The notes beneath the pieces are model-generated. The model saw only the letters and a list, made by a program, of their open reading frames with translations, did no database searches and had not been told where the DNA came from. 64,000 nucleotides of DNA from assembly GCF_026340305.1 (NCBI RefSeq), contig NZ_JAPEPI010000001.1, forward strand, positions 3,410,001-3,474,000, written 5' to 3'. A program made the translations under genes and the position numbers. Of this stretch, positions 16,582-25,020 are shown in pieces (the stretch's first letter is position 1; each line of letters begins with the position of its first letter). Source of the stretch: Streptomyces sp. NBC_01381. GTDB lineage: Bacteria > Actinomycetota > Actinomycetes > Streptomycetales > Streptomycetaceae.

Positions 16582-17649
16582 ATGACCACCGCGTTCGACT
16601 CCATCGACCTGTCCGGCACCCCGCTCAGCAACCGCATCGCCATGGCACCGATGACCCGCAGCCGCGCGGGCGACGGCGCCACCGCGACGGAGCTCACCGC
16701 CGAGTACTACGCCCAGCGCGCATCGGCGGGCCTGATCATCACCGAGGGCATCCAGCCGTCCGTGATCGGCCAGGGCTACCCGGACACCCCGGGCCTGCAC
16801 TCCGCTGAGCAGATCGCCTCCTGGCGCAAGGTCACCGCCGCCGTGCACGAGGCGGGCGGCAAGATCTTCGCGCAGATCATGCACACCGGCCGCATCGGCC
16901 ACCCCGTACTGCTCCCCGACGGCCTGGTGAACGTGGCCCCCTCGGCGATCCCCGCCCAGGGCCAGGTCTACACGGCCGATGGCCCCAAGGACTTCGTCAC
17001 GCCGCGCGAGCTGACCGGCGACGAGGTCCGCGCCACCATCGCCGACTTCGCGGCCGCGGCCCGCAACGCGATCGACGCGGGCTTCGACGGGGTCGAACTG
17101 CACGGCGCCAACGGCTACTTGATCCACCAGTTCCTGGCGCCGGGCTCCAACCAGCGCACCGACGAGTGGGGCGGAACCCCGGAGAACCGCATCCGTTTCG
17201 CGGTCGAGACGGCCAAGGCGGTCGCCGCGGAGATCGGCGCGGCGCGCACCGGCATCCGCCTCTCGCCGGGCAACCCGTTCAACGACATCTCCGAGCCGCA
17301 GGACGAGCTCGAGGCGACGTACACCGCCCTCGTGAAGGAGCTCGACGCGCTGAACCTGGCGTATCTGCACGTCATGGAGGTGGGCCCGATCCGCGACCTG
17401 GTGACCGCCCTGCGCGGCGGCTTCGGCGGCACCTTCGTCCTCAACCCCTCCACCGAGGGCCCCACGGGACCCGACGCGCTGGCCCTCGTCGAGGAGGGCG
17501 CCGCGGACCTCGTCTCCTTCGGCGCGCTGTTCCTCGCCAACCCCGACCTGCCGGCCCGCCTCAAGGCCGAAGGCCCGTACAACACCCCTGACACGGCCAC
17601 GTTCTACGGCGGTACGGAGAAGGGCTACACGGACTACCCGGCGCTGTAA
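16582..17649 (+). CDS. Alkene reductase, Old Yellow Enzyme family
   Basis: A 355-residue FMN-dependent ene-reductase that reduces activated C=C bonds with NAD(P)H. Seen: NRIAMAPMTRSRA at the N terminus, the FMN and substrate-binding H-x2-N pair in DGVELHGANGYLIHQFL, the TDEWGGTPENRIRFA loop, and the C-terminal SFGALFLANPDLPARL phosphate-binding segment. The length is normal for the family. The ATG at 16582 follows GGGGG 5 bp upstream, and the longer frame to 16480 crosses the operator. Control by the divergent MarR gene is likely. A role in detoxifying electrophiles is a family inference. Confidence 0.92.
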   Translation: MTTAFDSIDLSGTPLSNRIAMAPMTRSRAGDGATATELTAEYYAQRASAGLIITEGIQPSVIGQGYPDTPGLHSAEQIASWRKVTAAVHEAGGKIFAQIMHTGRIGHPVLLPDGLVNVAPSAIPAQGQVYTADGPKDFVTPRELTGDEVRATIADFAAAARNAIDAGFDGVELHGANGYLIHQFLAPGSNQRTDEWGGTPENRIRFAVETAKAVAAEIGAARTGIRLSPGNPFNDISEPQDELEATYTALVKELDALNLAYLHVMEVGPIRDLVTALRGGFGGTFVLNPSTEGPTGPDALALVEEGAADLVSFGALFLANPDLPARLKAEGPYNTPDTATFYGGTEKGYTDYPAL

Positions 17650-17684
17650 CCGGTCCGTACGACAACCGGTACGCGCGACGCGAG

Positions 17685-17717
17685 GCGGCCCGGCACCACC
17701 TGCCGGTGCCGGGCCGC
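17685..17717. terminator. Bidirectional terminator between OYE gene and ectD
   Basis: GCGGCCCGGCACC at 17685-17697 and GGTGCCGGGCCGC at 17705-17717 form a perfect 13-bp stem with a 7-nt loop, placed 36 bp after one gene and 23 bp from the end of the convergent ectD. Confidence 0.85.
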
Positions 17718-17739
17718 TTCAACTCACTTGTATGGCGGG

Positions 17740-18639
17740 TTACTTCACCGGCGTGAAGTCCCGGGCCCCGATGTACACGGGCCGCCGGATCGGCGCGGCG
17801 AACGGCTCCACCGCCGTGTTCTCCACACTGTTGAACACGATGAAGACGTTGCTGCGCGGGAACGGCGTGATGTTGTCCCCCGAACCGTGCATGGCATTGC
17901 AGTCGAACCAGGTCGCGGAGCCCGCCTCACCGGTGAAGAGCCGGATGCCGTGGTCCGATGCGAGGCTGGTCAGCGTCTCGTTCGACGGAATGCCCGCGTC
18001 CTGCATCTGCAGGGACCGCTTGTAGTTGTCCTTCGGCGTGGCGCCCGCACAGCCGAGGAACGTCCTGTGCGACCCCGGCATGATCATGAGGCCGCCGTTG
18101 GTGTCGTGATTCTTGGTGAGCGCGATCGAGACCGAGACGGTCCGCATGTTCGCGAGCCCGTCCTCCGCGTGCCAGGTCTCGAAGTCCGAGTGCCAGTAGA
18201 AGCCGGAGGCTCCGAAGCCCGGCTTCACATTGATCCGGGACTGGTGGACGTAGACGTCGGAACCCAGGATCTGCCGGGCCCGTCCCACCACCCGCGGATC
18301 GGCGGCGAGCTTCGCGAACAGCTCGCTGATCTTGTGCACCTCGAAGATGGACCGGATCTCCTGGGAACGGGGCTCCACGATGGAGCGCTCGTTCTCCCGC
18401 ATCGCGGGATCACCGATCAACCGTTCCAGCTCCGCGTGGTGGACGCTCACCTCTTCGGGGGTGATGAGCTGGTCGATCGCCAGGAAACCGTCCCGTTCGA
18501 ACCCCGCCAGATCGTCGGCCGCGATGGGCCCCGGTGCACCCGGCTCGGACCACACGACAGGGTCCTTGCGCTCTATGAGGACCTCTTCGGCGCCTCGGGT
18601 CGGGTACAGATCGGCGGTGCGTTCGGGTGCGGTGGTCAT
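17740..18639 (-). CDS. ectD: Ectoine hydroxylase
   Basis: Converts ectoine to 5-hydroxyectoine using O2 and 2-oxoglutarate with non-heme Fe(II). The 299 residues are the usual length. The iron ligands are visible as H150 and D152 in FYWHSDFETWHAEDG, the EctD signature, and H251 in NAMHGSGDN. R262 nearby is a plausible 2-oxoglutarate contact. It is the last gene of the ectABCD operon. A strong hairpin in the gap to ectC may reduce its expression relative to ectABC. Confidence 0.97.
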   Translation of the reverse strand: MTTAPERTADLYPTRGAEEVLIERKDPVVWSEPGAPGPIAADDLAGFERDGFLAIDQLITPEEVSVHHAELERLIGDPAMRENERSIVEPRSQEIRSIFEVHKISELFAKLAADPRVVGRARQILGSDVYVHQSRINVKPGFGASGFYWHSDFETWHAEDGLANMRTVSVSIALTKNHDTNGGLMIMPGSHRTFLGCAGATPKDNYKRSLQMQDAGIPSNETLTSLASDHGIRLFTGEAGSATWFDCNAMHGSGDNITPFPRSNVFIVFNSVENTAVEPFAAPIRRPVYIGARDFTPVK

Positions 18640-18685
18640 GGTGTTGCCTGCCTCTCCTCTCGTACGGCCCTTTCCGGGATGTACA

Positions 18686-18719
18686 CCCCCGCCGCCCAGA
18701 GGAAGGAGGGCGGCGGGGG
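18686..18719 (-). terminator. Intercistronic hairpin between ectC and ectD
   Basis: CCCCCGCCGCCC at 18686-18697 pairs perfectly with GGGCGGCGGGGG at 18708-18719 (12-bp GC stem, 10-nt loop) inside the 111-bp ectC-ectD gap. It may act as a partial terminator or an RNA-processing barrier that makes ectD expression lower than, or separable from, ectABC. There is no T-run. Confidence 0.6.
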
Positions 18720-18750
18720 AGTTCAGGGGGGCGTGCTCAGCCCTGCGGCT

Positions 18751-19170
18751 TCAGCCCTGCGGCGCCGACTCCGGCTCCGGCTCGGTGAGCAGCGGGTACA
18801 CGCCGTTCTCGTCGTGGTCCTCACGACCCGTGACGGGCGGGTTGAAGACACAGATGCAGTGGAAGTCCTCCTTGATCCGCATCGTGTGCTTCTCGTGCCC
18901 GTCCAGCAGGTACATGGTCCCCGGCGTGATCGTGTACTTCTCGCCGGTCGTGTCGTCGGTCAGCTCGGCCTCGCCCTTCGTGCACACGACGGCCTCGATG
19001 TGGTTGGCGTACCACATCGACGTCTCCGTACCCGCGTACAGGATGGTCTCGTGGACGGAGAAGCCGACCCGCTCCTTGGCGAGGACGATGCGCTTGCTCT
19101 CCCACGTGCCCGACTTGGCCTTGACGTGCCGGTCGGTGCCTTCAATGTCCTTGAACGAACGGACGATCAC
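18751..19170 (-). CDS. ectC: L-ectoine synthase
   Basis: A cupin-fold cyclase that closes N-gamma-acetyl-diaminobutyrate to ectoine. The 139 residues match the family. It starts [16 protein letters not shown] and shows [15 protein letters not shown], then [18 protein letters not shown], including metal-site residues typical of EctC (E in NHIEAV, Y in MYLLDGH, H in the second motif). It lies between ectB (75-bp gap) and ectD on the same strand. Confidence 0.97.
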   Translation of the reverse strand: MIVRSFKDIEGTDRHVKAKSGTWESKRIVLAKERVGFSVHETILYAGTETSMWYANHIEAVVCTKGEAELTDDTTGEKYTITPGTMYLLDGHEKHTMRIKEDFHCICVFNPPVTGREDHDENGVYPLLTEPEPESAPQG

Positions 19171-19214
19171 GGTGAGTTGGTTCCTTTTCTCTTACGGGGG
19201 TGAAGACGCGGGCG

Positions 19215-19238
19215 GCCGGGCCGGCGGGGCGGCCCGGC
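19215..19238 (-). other. Intercistronic hairpin between ectB and ectC
   Basis: GCCGGGCC at 19215-19222 and GGCCCGGC at 19231-19238 form an 8-bp stem with an 8-nt loop in the 75-bp ectB-ectC gap. It is possibly an mRNA-stability element. Confidence 0.45.
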
Positions 19239-19245
19239 GCACCGC

Positions 19246-20517
19246 TCAGGCGGTCTCGCGCACCGCGCGGGCGAGCGTGCGAAGGCCCTCGTCCAGCTCG
19301 TCGGCGGTGATCGTCAGCGCCGGAAGGAGCTTGACGACCTCGCCCTCGGGGCCCGACGTCTCGATGAGCAGGCCGAGTTCGAAGGCCCGCTTGGCGATGG
19401 TGTTCGCGCGCTCCTTGTCGAGGAACTCCATGCCCCAGACCAGGCCGCGGCCGCGGTACTCCTTGATCGCGCCGGGGTTCTCCTCGACGATGGCGGCGAA
19501 CGCCTCCTCGATCTGCTCACCCTTGGCGCGGGTCTGCTTCTCCATGGCCGAGCCGTCGGTCCAGTACGTCTCGAGGGTGGCGGCAGCCGTGACGAACGCC
19601 GGGTTGTTGCCGCGGAAGGTGCCGTTGTGCTCGCCCGGCTCCCAGACGTCGAGCTCGGGCTTGAACAGGGTCAGCGCCATCGGCATGCCGTAGCCGCTGA
19701 TGGACTTGGACACCGTCACGATGTCCGGCACGATGCCCGCCTCCTCGAAGGAGAAGAAGGCGCCGGTGCGGCCGCAGCCCATCTGGATGTCGTCGACGAT
19801 CAGGAGCATGTCCCAGCGCTCGCACACGTCGGCGAGCTTGCGCAGCCACTCGGCGCGGGCGACGTTGATGCCGCCCTCGCCCTGGACCGTCTCGACGATC
19901 ACGGCGGCGGGCTGGTTGAGGCCGGAGCCCTGGTCCTCGAGCAGCCGCTCGAACCAGATGAAGTCGGGGGTCTGGCCGTCGAGGTAGTTGTCGAACGGCA
20001 TCGGCGTGCCGTGCACCAGCGGGATGCCGGCGCCGGCCCGCTTGAACGCGTTGCCGGTCACGGCGAGCGAGCCGAGCGACATCCCGTGGAAGGCGTTGGT
20101 GAACGAGACGATCGACTCGCGGCCCTTGACCTTGCGGGCCAGCTTCAGCGCGGACTCGACGGCGTTGGTGCCCGTCGGGCCCGGGAACATGACCTTGTAC
20201 GGCAGGTCACGCGGGCGCAGGATGATGTTCTGGAACGACTCGAGGAACGCGCGCTTGGCGGTCGTCGACATGTCGAGACCGTGGGTGACGCCGTCGCGCT
20301 CCAGGTAGTCGATGAGGGCGCGTTTGAGGACGGGGTTGTTGTGCCCGTAGTTGAGCGAGCCGGCCCCGGCGAAGAAGTCGAGGTACGAGTGGCCGTCCTC
20401 GTCGAACATGCGGCTGCCCTGCGCACGGTCGAAGATGGTGGGCCAACCGCGGCAGTAGCTGCGCACCTCCGACTCCAGGGTCTCGAAGACGCTCAGGTCG
20501 GGCTGGGTGATGGTCAC
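19246..20517 (-). CDS. ectB: Diaminobutyrate--2-oxoglutarate transaminase
   Basis: First step of ectoine synthesis: aspartate semialdehyde plus glutamate to L-2,4-diaminobutyrate. A 423-residue class III aminotransferase with GPTGTNAVESALKLAR, the cofactor segment VDDIQMGCGRTG and the Schiff-base lysine K271 in VTVSKSISGYG. The start is the GTG at 20517 (reads as MTITQPDLSV), with AGGAG upstream; the frame extends to 20724, but that part is not EctB-like. It lies 82 bp after ectA. Confidence 0.97.
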   Translation of the reverse strand: MTITQPDLSVFETLESEVRSYCRGWPTIFDRAQGSRMFDEDGHSYLDFFAGAGSLNYGHNNPVLKRALIDYLERDGVTHGLDMSTTAKRAFLESFQNIILRPRDLPYKVMFPGPTGTNAVESALKLARKVKGRESIVSFTNAFHGMSLGSLAVTGNAFKRAGAGIPLVHGTPMPFDNYLDGQTPDFIWFERLLEDQGSGLNQPAAVIVETVQGEGGINVARAEWLRKLADVCERWDMLLIVDDIQMGCGRTGAFFSFEEAGIVPDIVTVSKSISGYGMPMALTLFKPELDVWEPGEHNGTFRGNNPAFVTAAATLETYWTDGSAMEKQTRAKGEQIEEAFAAIVEENPGAIKEYRGRGLVWGMEFLDKERANTIAKRAFELGLLIETSGPEGEVVKLLPALTITADELDEGLRTLARAVRETA

Positions 20518-20599
20518 AGCAGATCTCCTGGGAGATGGAAAGGCGTGGGAGGTGGGGGGAGTTGACTGAAAGCGAGGGGGGACGCGGGTGACGCCGTCG

Positions 20600-21175
20600 T
20601 CAGCCGCGTGGCGCGTCGGGCGCGATCGGCGGTATCGGCTCGATGAGGAACAGAACCTCCGGCTCGTGGCCGCCGTCGGGGAAGAGCCCCGCGTCGAAGA
20701 GCACCGTGCGCTCGACCGAGGCACCGTGCCGCTGTGCGTACGAGGTGAAGAGCCGCTCGGACGCGGTGTTGTCCGGGGTGATGGTCGTCTCGACCGAGAC
20801 CAGCTCGCGGTCGGCGGCGACCTTCGCGGTCAGTCCGTCGAGCAGCGCACCGGCGAGCCCCCGACCACGGTGCGCGTGGTCGACGGCCACCTGCCAGACC
20901 ACCAGGGTGCGCGGCCGCTCGGGCCGGATGTAGCCGGTGATGAATCCCGCGGGCTGCCCGTCGGCGTCTCTGGCCACGACGGAGGTCGCCGCGAAGTCAC
21001 GACACCACAGCAGATAGCTGTACGAGGAGTTGAGGTCGAGCACCTTCGAGTCGCGGGCGATCCGCCAGATCGCGGCGCCGTCGGCGACGGCGGGGGTGTC
21101 GAGCCGCAACCCCTCGGGCATTTCCAGGGAATTCGCGTGCAGGTCGGTCGGTAGATCGGCTTGTGCAGCGGTCAT
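20600..21175 (-). CDS. ectA: L-2,4-diaminobutyrate acetyltransferase
   Basis: A GNAT enzyme that acetylates the gamma-amino group of diaminobutyrate. 191 residues: LDLNSSYSYLLWCRDFA near the N terminus (an EctA hallmark), the acetyl-CoA segment VDHAHRGRGLAGALLDGL, and TITPDNTASERLFTSYA. I use the ATG at 21175 (MTAAQADL); its ribosome-binding site is weak. An upstream in-frame ATG at 21253 would add 26 atypical residues. First gene of ectABCD. Confidence 0.95.
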   Translation of the reverse strand: MTAAQADLPTDLHANSLEMPEGLRLDTPAVADGAAIWRIARDSKVLDLNSSYSYLLWCRDFAATSVVARDADGQPAGFITGYIRPERPRTLVVWQVAVDHAHRGRGLAGALLDGLTAKVAADRELVSVETTITPDNTASERLFTSYAQRHGASVERTVLFDAGLFPDGGHEPEVLFLIEPIPPIAPDAPRG

Positions 21176-21529
21176 GCGTATTGAATTTACCGAGCAATTT
21201 CTTGGATTGCATCGCGAGGAGGGGTTACGCGAGAGCGCGTCATGTGTTATCACGCGGGGGTGCGCGCCCGCAGGAAGCTCCGGCGGTATCGCCCATTTTG
21301 AGCGGGACGAAAGGTCTATACCGGACCTGATGTGGAGTACGTCACAGACGCGTAACTCCGTCGAGACGTGCCCGAATTACGTCGGTTGGCGCTGTCGAAA
21401 TCTTGGTGTTTAGGTCCCGGGAAAGCGGGCAGAAGAATACGGGAAGCTGCGCTGATAAAGTGGATAAAGAGGCGATGAGAAGCGGATGAGGCGCCGGTGA
21501 GAATGCGTCCGTGAATTTACGTAGAGTAT
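21176..21529 (-). promoter_or_regulatory. Probable ect operon promoter region (354 bp, AT-richer)
   Basis: No gene is visible. The region is clearly less GC-rich than its surroundings, as expected for a promoter. It holds the inverted repeat AGGTC-N7-GACCT (21312-21328), whose core GGTCTATACC resembles GntR-type operators. I cannot place -10 and -35 elements with confidence. Ectoine genes are usually induced by salt or heat, but which regulator acts here is not visible. Confidence 0.5.
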
Positions 21530-22062
21530 TTACGGTCCCGTCACTCCGTCGATGCCCTCCCTGAGGAGATCGGCATGGCCGTTGTGCCGTGCGTACTCCT
21601 CGACGAGGTGTACGAGGATCCAGCGCAGGCTGACCCCGTCGCTGCCCGCGACGGCCGCCTCCCGCGCGCTCAGCCGCCCGATGTCGTCCACGCGCGCCCC
21701 TCGCAGAGCTCCCTGCTCAGCGCCGTCTCGCGCCGCCACACGGCCAGGGCCTCGGCGAATATCTGCTCCGGGTCCAGGGTGAAGCCCCCGGCCGGATCCT
21801 CGTACACCGGAGGCACGTCCTGCCCGGCCAGCACGCGCTGGAACCAGTTCCGCTCGACCTCGGCGAGATGCCGTACCAGGCCGAGCAGGGTCAGCGACGA
21901 GGACGGGACCGAGGCGATCCGCGTCTGCGCGTCCTCGAGGCCGACGCACTTCACCACGAGCGTGGCGCGGTGGAAATCTAGCCAGTCGGCGAGCATGGCG
22001 CGCTCGTCGGCGGTGGGGCGGGGAACGGGACGACCGTCCGGCAAGGTGGTCACGGCGCTCAC
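21530..22062 (-). pseudogene. DinB-family (DUF664) protein gene with a single-base frameshift
   Basis: Two frames together encode a typical DUF664/DinB-fold protein of about 177 residues. The N-terminal part (22062 to about 21700) starts [14 protein letters not shown] and includes [20 protein letters not shown]. The C-terminal part, in another frame, has [20 protein letters not shown], the family's C-terminal helix with its histidines. They join if one G is added to the GGGG run at 21697-21700 (minus strand); without it the first frame stops soon after CEGRAW. This is either a real disrupting deletion or a homopolymer sequencing error. DinB-like proteins are thiol- or metal-dependent transferases of unknown substrate here. 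Confidence 0.85.
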
Positions 22063-22135
22063 GCTGCCATGCCGCCGGTCCCGGACGGCCGCTGTTCGCT
22101 GAGAGCGAGGGAGCCCCCCGCTGCCCGGCTCCTGC

Positions 22136-23272
22136 CTACTGCCAGGCGGCCGTCACCGCGCGGCGGGCCGCTTCCAGGTCGACCGTCAGGCCGGCCTCAC
22201 CCATCGCCTCACCCAGCGCCGCGAGCGAGGCATGCACGACGCCACGGGTCGCGTCCGGCCCGTAGTGATTGACCCGGATCATCTCCTTGGCCAGTGCGCC
22301 TCCGCCCGCCACCAGCGGAAGCACCGGGTCCGCTGCCAGGGCCTTCGCGACCAGCTCCGAGGCGTCGATGCCGGAGGGCGCACGCAGGGTGGTGGCGACC
22401 GGGGCCGCGTCCTGGGCCTCGTACACATAAGGCTCCAGGCCCCCACCCAGCGCCAGCGCACCCGCGCGCGTGGCGGCGGCAGCGGTGGCGTGCCGCGCCA
22501 TCAGGGCGTCGAGCCCCTCCGCCTCGATCCGCTCCACGCAGGCTTCGAGGGCGAGCATCTCCAACTGGGCGGGTGCGTGAAGCAGCGCCTTCCTGCCGCC
22601 GTCGATCCAGCGCTCCTTCCAGTCCAGGAGGGAGAGATACGAGCGGCGCGGCGCCCGCGGATTGGCCGCGAGCCGTGTCCAGGCGCGCTCGCTCACGGAG
22701 ACCGCCGAGACGCCCGCGGGGCCGCCCATCGCCTTCTGCGCGCCGATCACGCACAGGTCCACGCCCCACGCGTCCGGAAGCAGCGGCTCGGCGGCCACGG
22801 AGGCGACGGCGTCCAGCATGAACAGGGCACCGTGCTCCCGCACGACCTCACCGATCGCGGCGACGGGATTGGTGTTGCCCGTCGCGGCCTCCGCGTGCAC
22901 GAGCGAGACGAAATCGATCTCTGGATGCTCGGCGAGGGCGGCCCGCACCTGCTCCGCGGTCACGGCGGTGTGGAAGGGGACGGCGAGGTCGACGACCGTC
23001 GCCCCGCAGTCCCGCAGCCAGTTCCCGAACGTCTGGCCGTACGGCCCGGTGATGATGTTCAGCGCGGTCGTACCCGGCTGAGCCGCACCCCGGATGCAGC
23101 CCTCCAGGGGCAGCAGCGCCTCGCCCTGCATGATCACGACGTCCTGCGAGGTGGCGAGGAGACCGGCGACGCGCTCCTCGATGGAGGCGAAGTGCCGGGC
23201 GCTCAAGGGGGCCAGGTCAAGGAATGGATGCGTCGTCACGGTGCTGCTCACTTCGCTGCTCACTTCGCTCAC
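22136..23272 (-). CDS. Class V aminotransferase (alanine-glyoxylate/serine-pyruvate type)
   Basis: A PLP enzyme with the order expected of alanine-glyoxylate aminotransferase relatives: GPYGQTFGNWLRDCG, then DFVSLVHAEAATGNTNP, the aspartate in LFMLDAVASVAAEP, and the lysine in CVIGAQKAMGGPAG (about K180). The amino acceptor is unknown. The start is uncertain. An ATG at 23329 overlaps the divergent gene's own ATG by 2 bp, so one of the in-frame GTGs at 23272, 23263, 23251 or 23239 is more likely, and none has a good ribosome-binding site. A short GTGAGCGAA-like repeat produces VSEVSSEVSST at this end. Confidence 0.8.
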   Translation of the reverse strand: MSEVSSEVSSTVTTHPFLDLAPLSARHFASIEERVAGLLATSQDVVIMQGEALLPLEGCIRGAAQPGTTALNIITGPYGQTFGNWLRDCGATVVDLAVPFHTAVTAEQVRAALAEHPEIDFVSLVHAEAATGNTNPVAAIGEVVREHGALFMLDAVASVAAEPLLPDAWGVDLCVIGAQKAMGGPAGVSAVSVSERAWTRLAANPRAPRRSYLSLLDWKERWIDGGRKALLHAPAQLEMLALEACVERIEAEGLDALMARHATAAAATRAGALALGGGLEPYVYEAQDAAPVATTLRAPSGIDASELVAKALAADPVLPLVAGGGALAKEMIRVNHYGPDATRGVVHASLAALGEAMGEAGLTVDLEAARRAVTAAWQ

Positions 23273-23327
23273 GAGTTCGTTCGGGCTGCCGGACCGAGCG
23301 TACCGACAGGCTCCTAAGCTGCTGTAC

Positions 23328-24422
23328 ATGAGCGATCACACGGTGCTGCACGTGAAGGGGCGGGTGCTCGTCGGCCCGGACGAGGTCCGGGACGAGCTGT
23401 GGGTCGTCGGGGGCAGGGTCACGTACGACCGCCCGGCGCACGCGGCGGCGGACATCACCACGATCGAGGGCTGGGTGCTCCCCGGCCTGGTCGACGCGCA
23501 CTGCCACGTGGGCCTGGACGCGCACGGCCCGGTGGAACCGGAGGTGGCGGAGAAGCAGGCGCTGACGGACCGCGAGATCGGCGCCCTCCTCATCCGCGAC
23601 GCGGGCTCCCCGTCCGACACCCGCTGGATCGACGACCGCGAGGACCTCCCGAAGATCATCCGCGCGGGCCGGCACATCGCGCGCACGCGCCGCTACATCC
23701 GCAACTACGCCCACGAGATCGAGCCGTCCGACCTCGTCGCGTACGTCGCCCAGGAGGCCCGCCGCGGCGACGGCTGGGTCAAACTGGTCGGCGACTGGAT
23801 CGACCGCGAGGCGGGCGATCTCACCGCCTGCTGGCCCCGCCCCGAGGTGGAGGCGGCGATCGCCGAGGCCCACCGCCTGGGGGCGCGGGTGACGGCCCAC
23901 TGCTTCGCCGAGGATTCCCTGCGGGACCTGGTGGAGGCGGGCATCGACTGCATCGAGCACGCGACGGGCCTGACCGAGGACACGATCCCGCTGTTCGCGG
24001 AGAAGGGCGTGGCGATCGTCCCCACGCTGGTGAACATCGCGACGTTCCCGCAGCTCGCGGACGGCGGCGAGTCCAAGTTCCCCCGCTGGTCGCAGCACAT
24101 GCGCCGCCTGTACGAGCGCCGCTACGACACGGTGCGGGCGGCGTACGACGCAGGCGTCCCCGTCTACGCGGGCACGGACGCCGGAGGCTCCCTCGCACAC
24201 GGCCTGGTGGCGGCGGAGGTGGCGGAGCTGACGCTGGCCGGCATCCCGGCGGTGGACGCGCTGTCGGCGACGACGTGGGGGGCGAGGGCCTGGCTGGGGC
24301 GCCCCGGGCTCGTGGAGGGCGCCCCCGCGGACCTCGTGGTCTACGAGGCGGACCCTCGGGAGGACGTGCGGGTGTTGGGGGCGCCGCGGAGGGTTGTGCT
24401 GAACGGGAGGGTGGTGGGTTGA
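23328..24422 (+). CDS. Amidohydrolase family protein
   Basis: A 364-residue metal-dependent hydrolase of the imidazolonepropionase/prolidase-like group. Metal-binding residues visible are H58 and H60 in VDAHCHVG, a histidine in TAHCFAED (near 192), a histidine in CIEHATG, and the aspartate in YAGTDAGGSLAHG (near 283). The N-terminal beta-sandwich (HVKGRVLVGPDEV) and C-terminal VVLNGRVVG complete the fold. The substrate is not predictable. It is divergent from the aminotransferase gene, sharing a very short intergenic region. Confidence 0.85.
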   Translation: MSDHTVLHVKGRVLVGPDEVRDELWVVGGRVTYDRPAHAAADITTIEGWVLPGLVDAHCHVGLDAHGPVEPEVAEKQALTDREIGALLIRDAGSPSDTRWIDDREDLPKIIRAGRHIARTRRYIRNYAHEIEPSDLVAYVAQEARRGDGWVKLVGDWIDREAGDLTACWPRPEVEAAIAEAHRLGARVTAHCFAEDSLRDLVEAGIDCIEHATGLTEDTIPLFAEKGVAIVPTLVNIATFPQLADGGESKFPRWSQHMRRLYERRYDTVRAAYDAGVPVYAGTDAGGSLAHGLVAAEVAELTLAGIPAVDALSATTWGARAWLGRPGLVEGAPADLVVYEADPREDVRVLGAPRRVVLNGRVVG

Positions 24423-24485
24423 CATCCTCTGCCCCATGGATGAGGGCAATCCGGAGCTATTGAGGTTGTCCAAGCTGTCGGGTAT

Positions 24486-24673
24486 CGCCCTCTAAGGGCA
24501 ACGCCGTTGCGTTACGGCCGATCTTGGTCTCGACCGCCTGCGCGGCGCGGCCAGCTGATACTCGGGACGGTTTCCGCACCGGCCGACACGGCCATCGGTC
24601 GACGGATCCCGCTCGCCATCGGAACGGCACGCCAAGATCGCGGCTGACGCAACGGCATGGGCGCCAGAGGGCG
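24486..24673. mobile_element. Inverted-repeat element remnant 1 (MITE-like, 188 bp)
   Basis: The 42-bp arms at 24486-24527 and 24632-24673 are inverted repeats of each other, with 31 of 42 bases matching by eye, including CGCCCTCT, GCCGTTGCGT and CGATCTTGG. The 104-bp interior has no convincing gene. The right end shares GAGGGCG with the next element's left end, so the two may be related or nested. Confidence 0.55.
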
Positions 24674-24867
24674 TCTGAGAAGCCCCGTTCAGGGCAGGTG
24701 AGTTGGTATGCCTGCGCTGATGGAGGCCGGGATGGCCGGGGAGCGGCGCGCGTATCCGACGGATCTGTCCGACAGGGAGTGCGCGGTGCCGGCGCCGCTC
24801 GTGGCGCCGAAGCCGGGCGGGCGGCCACCAAGAGCTGTGCCCTGAACGGGACTTCTCGGCCGCCCTC
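24667..24867 (+). mobile_element. Inverted-repeat element remnant 2 carrying a transposase start (201 bp)
   Basis: Terminal inverted repeats at 24667-24696 and 24838-24867 match at 27 of 30 bases (GAGGGCG-x-C-x-GAGAAG-x-CCCGTTCAGGGCA). Between them is the first part of an IS5-type transposase. It looks like an internally deleted, non-autonomous derivative of an IS5-family insertion sequence. I find no clear target-site duplication. Confidence 0.65.
24720..24845 (+). pseudogene. N-terminal fragment of an IS5-family transposase
   Basis: 41 codons reading ...GERRAYPTDLSDRE..., then VAPKPGGRPP, before a stop. This matches the conserved start of IS5/IS4-type transposases (RRYPSDLTDxEW...PxxKPGGRPR), with the usual EW changed to EC. 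The catalytic DDE region is absent. It lies inside the 201-bp inverted-repeat element and cannot be functional. Confidence 0.7.
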
Positions 24868-25020
24868 GTGTCCGTGGCCGGCCGCGCGTGCAGATGGAGG
24901 TCCGGGTGGATGGTCCTGGGCTCGCCCCAGGAGCCCCGCCCGCACGCCTCGGGAAGGACCCAGTAGCCCAGGCCGTCGATGCGCGGAACTATCTGGCGCC
25001 GCCCCACCCCTCGTCAGTGA
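24868..25020 (-). pseudogene. Possible GNAT acetyltransferase remnant
   Basis: The minus-strand frame reads GLGYWVLPEACGRG at about 24965-24920. This is very close to the GNAT acetyl-CoA loop (GYWVLPEARGRG), then shifts away from family sequence before meeting the inverted repeat at 24867. No intact upstream half is present. If real, it is an acetyltransferase gene destroyed around the mobile-element remnants. The evidence is one motif only. Confidence 0.35.
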
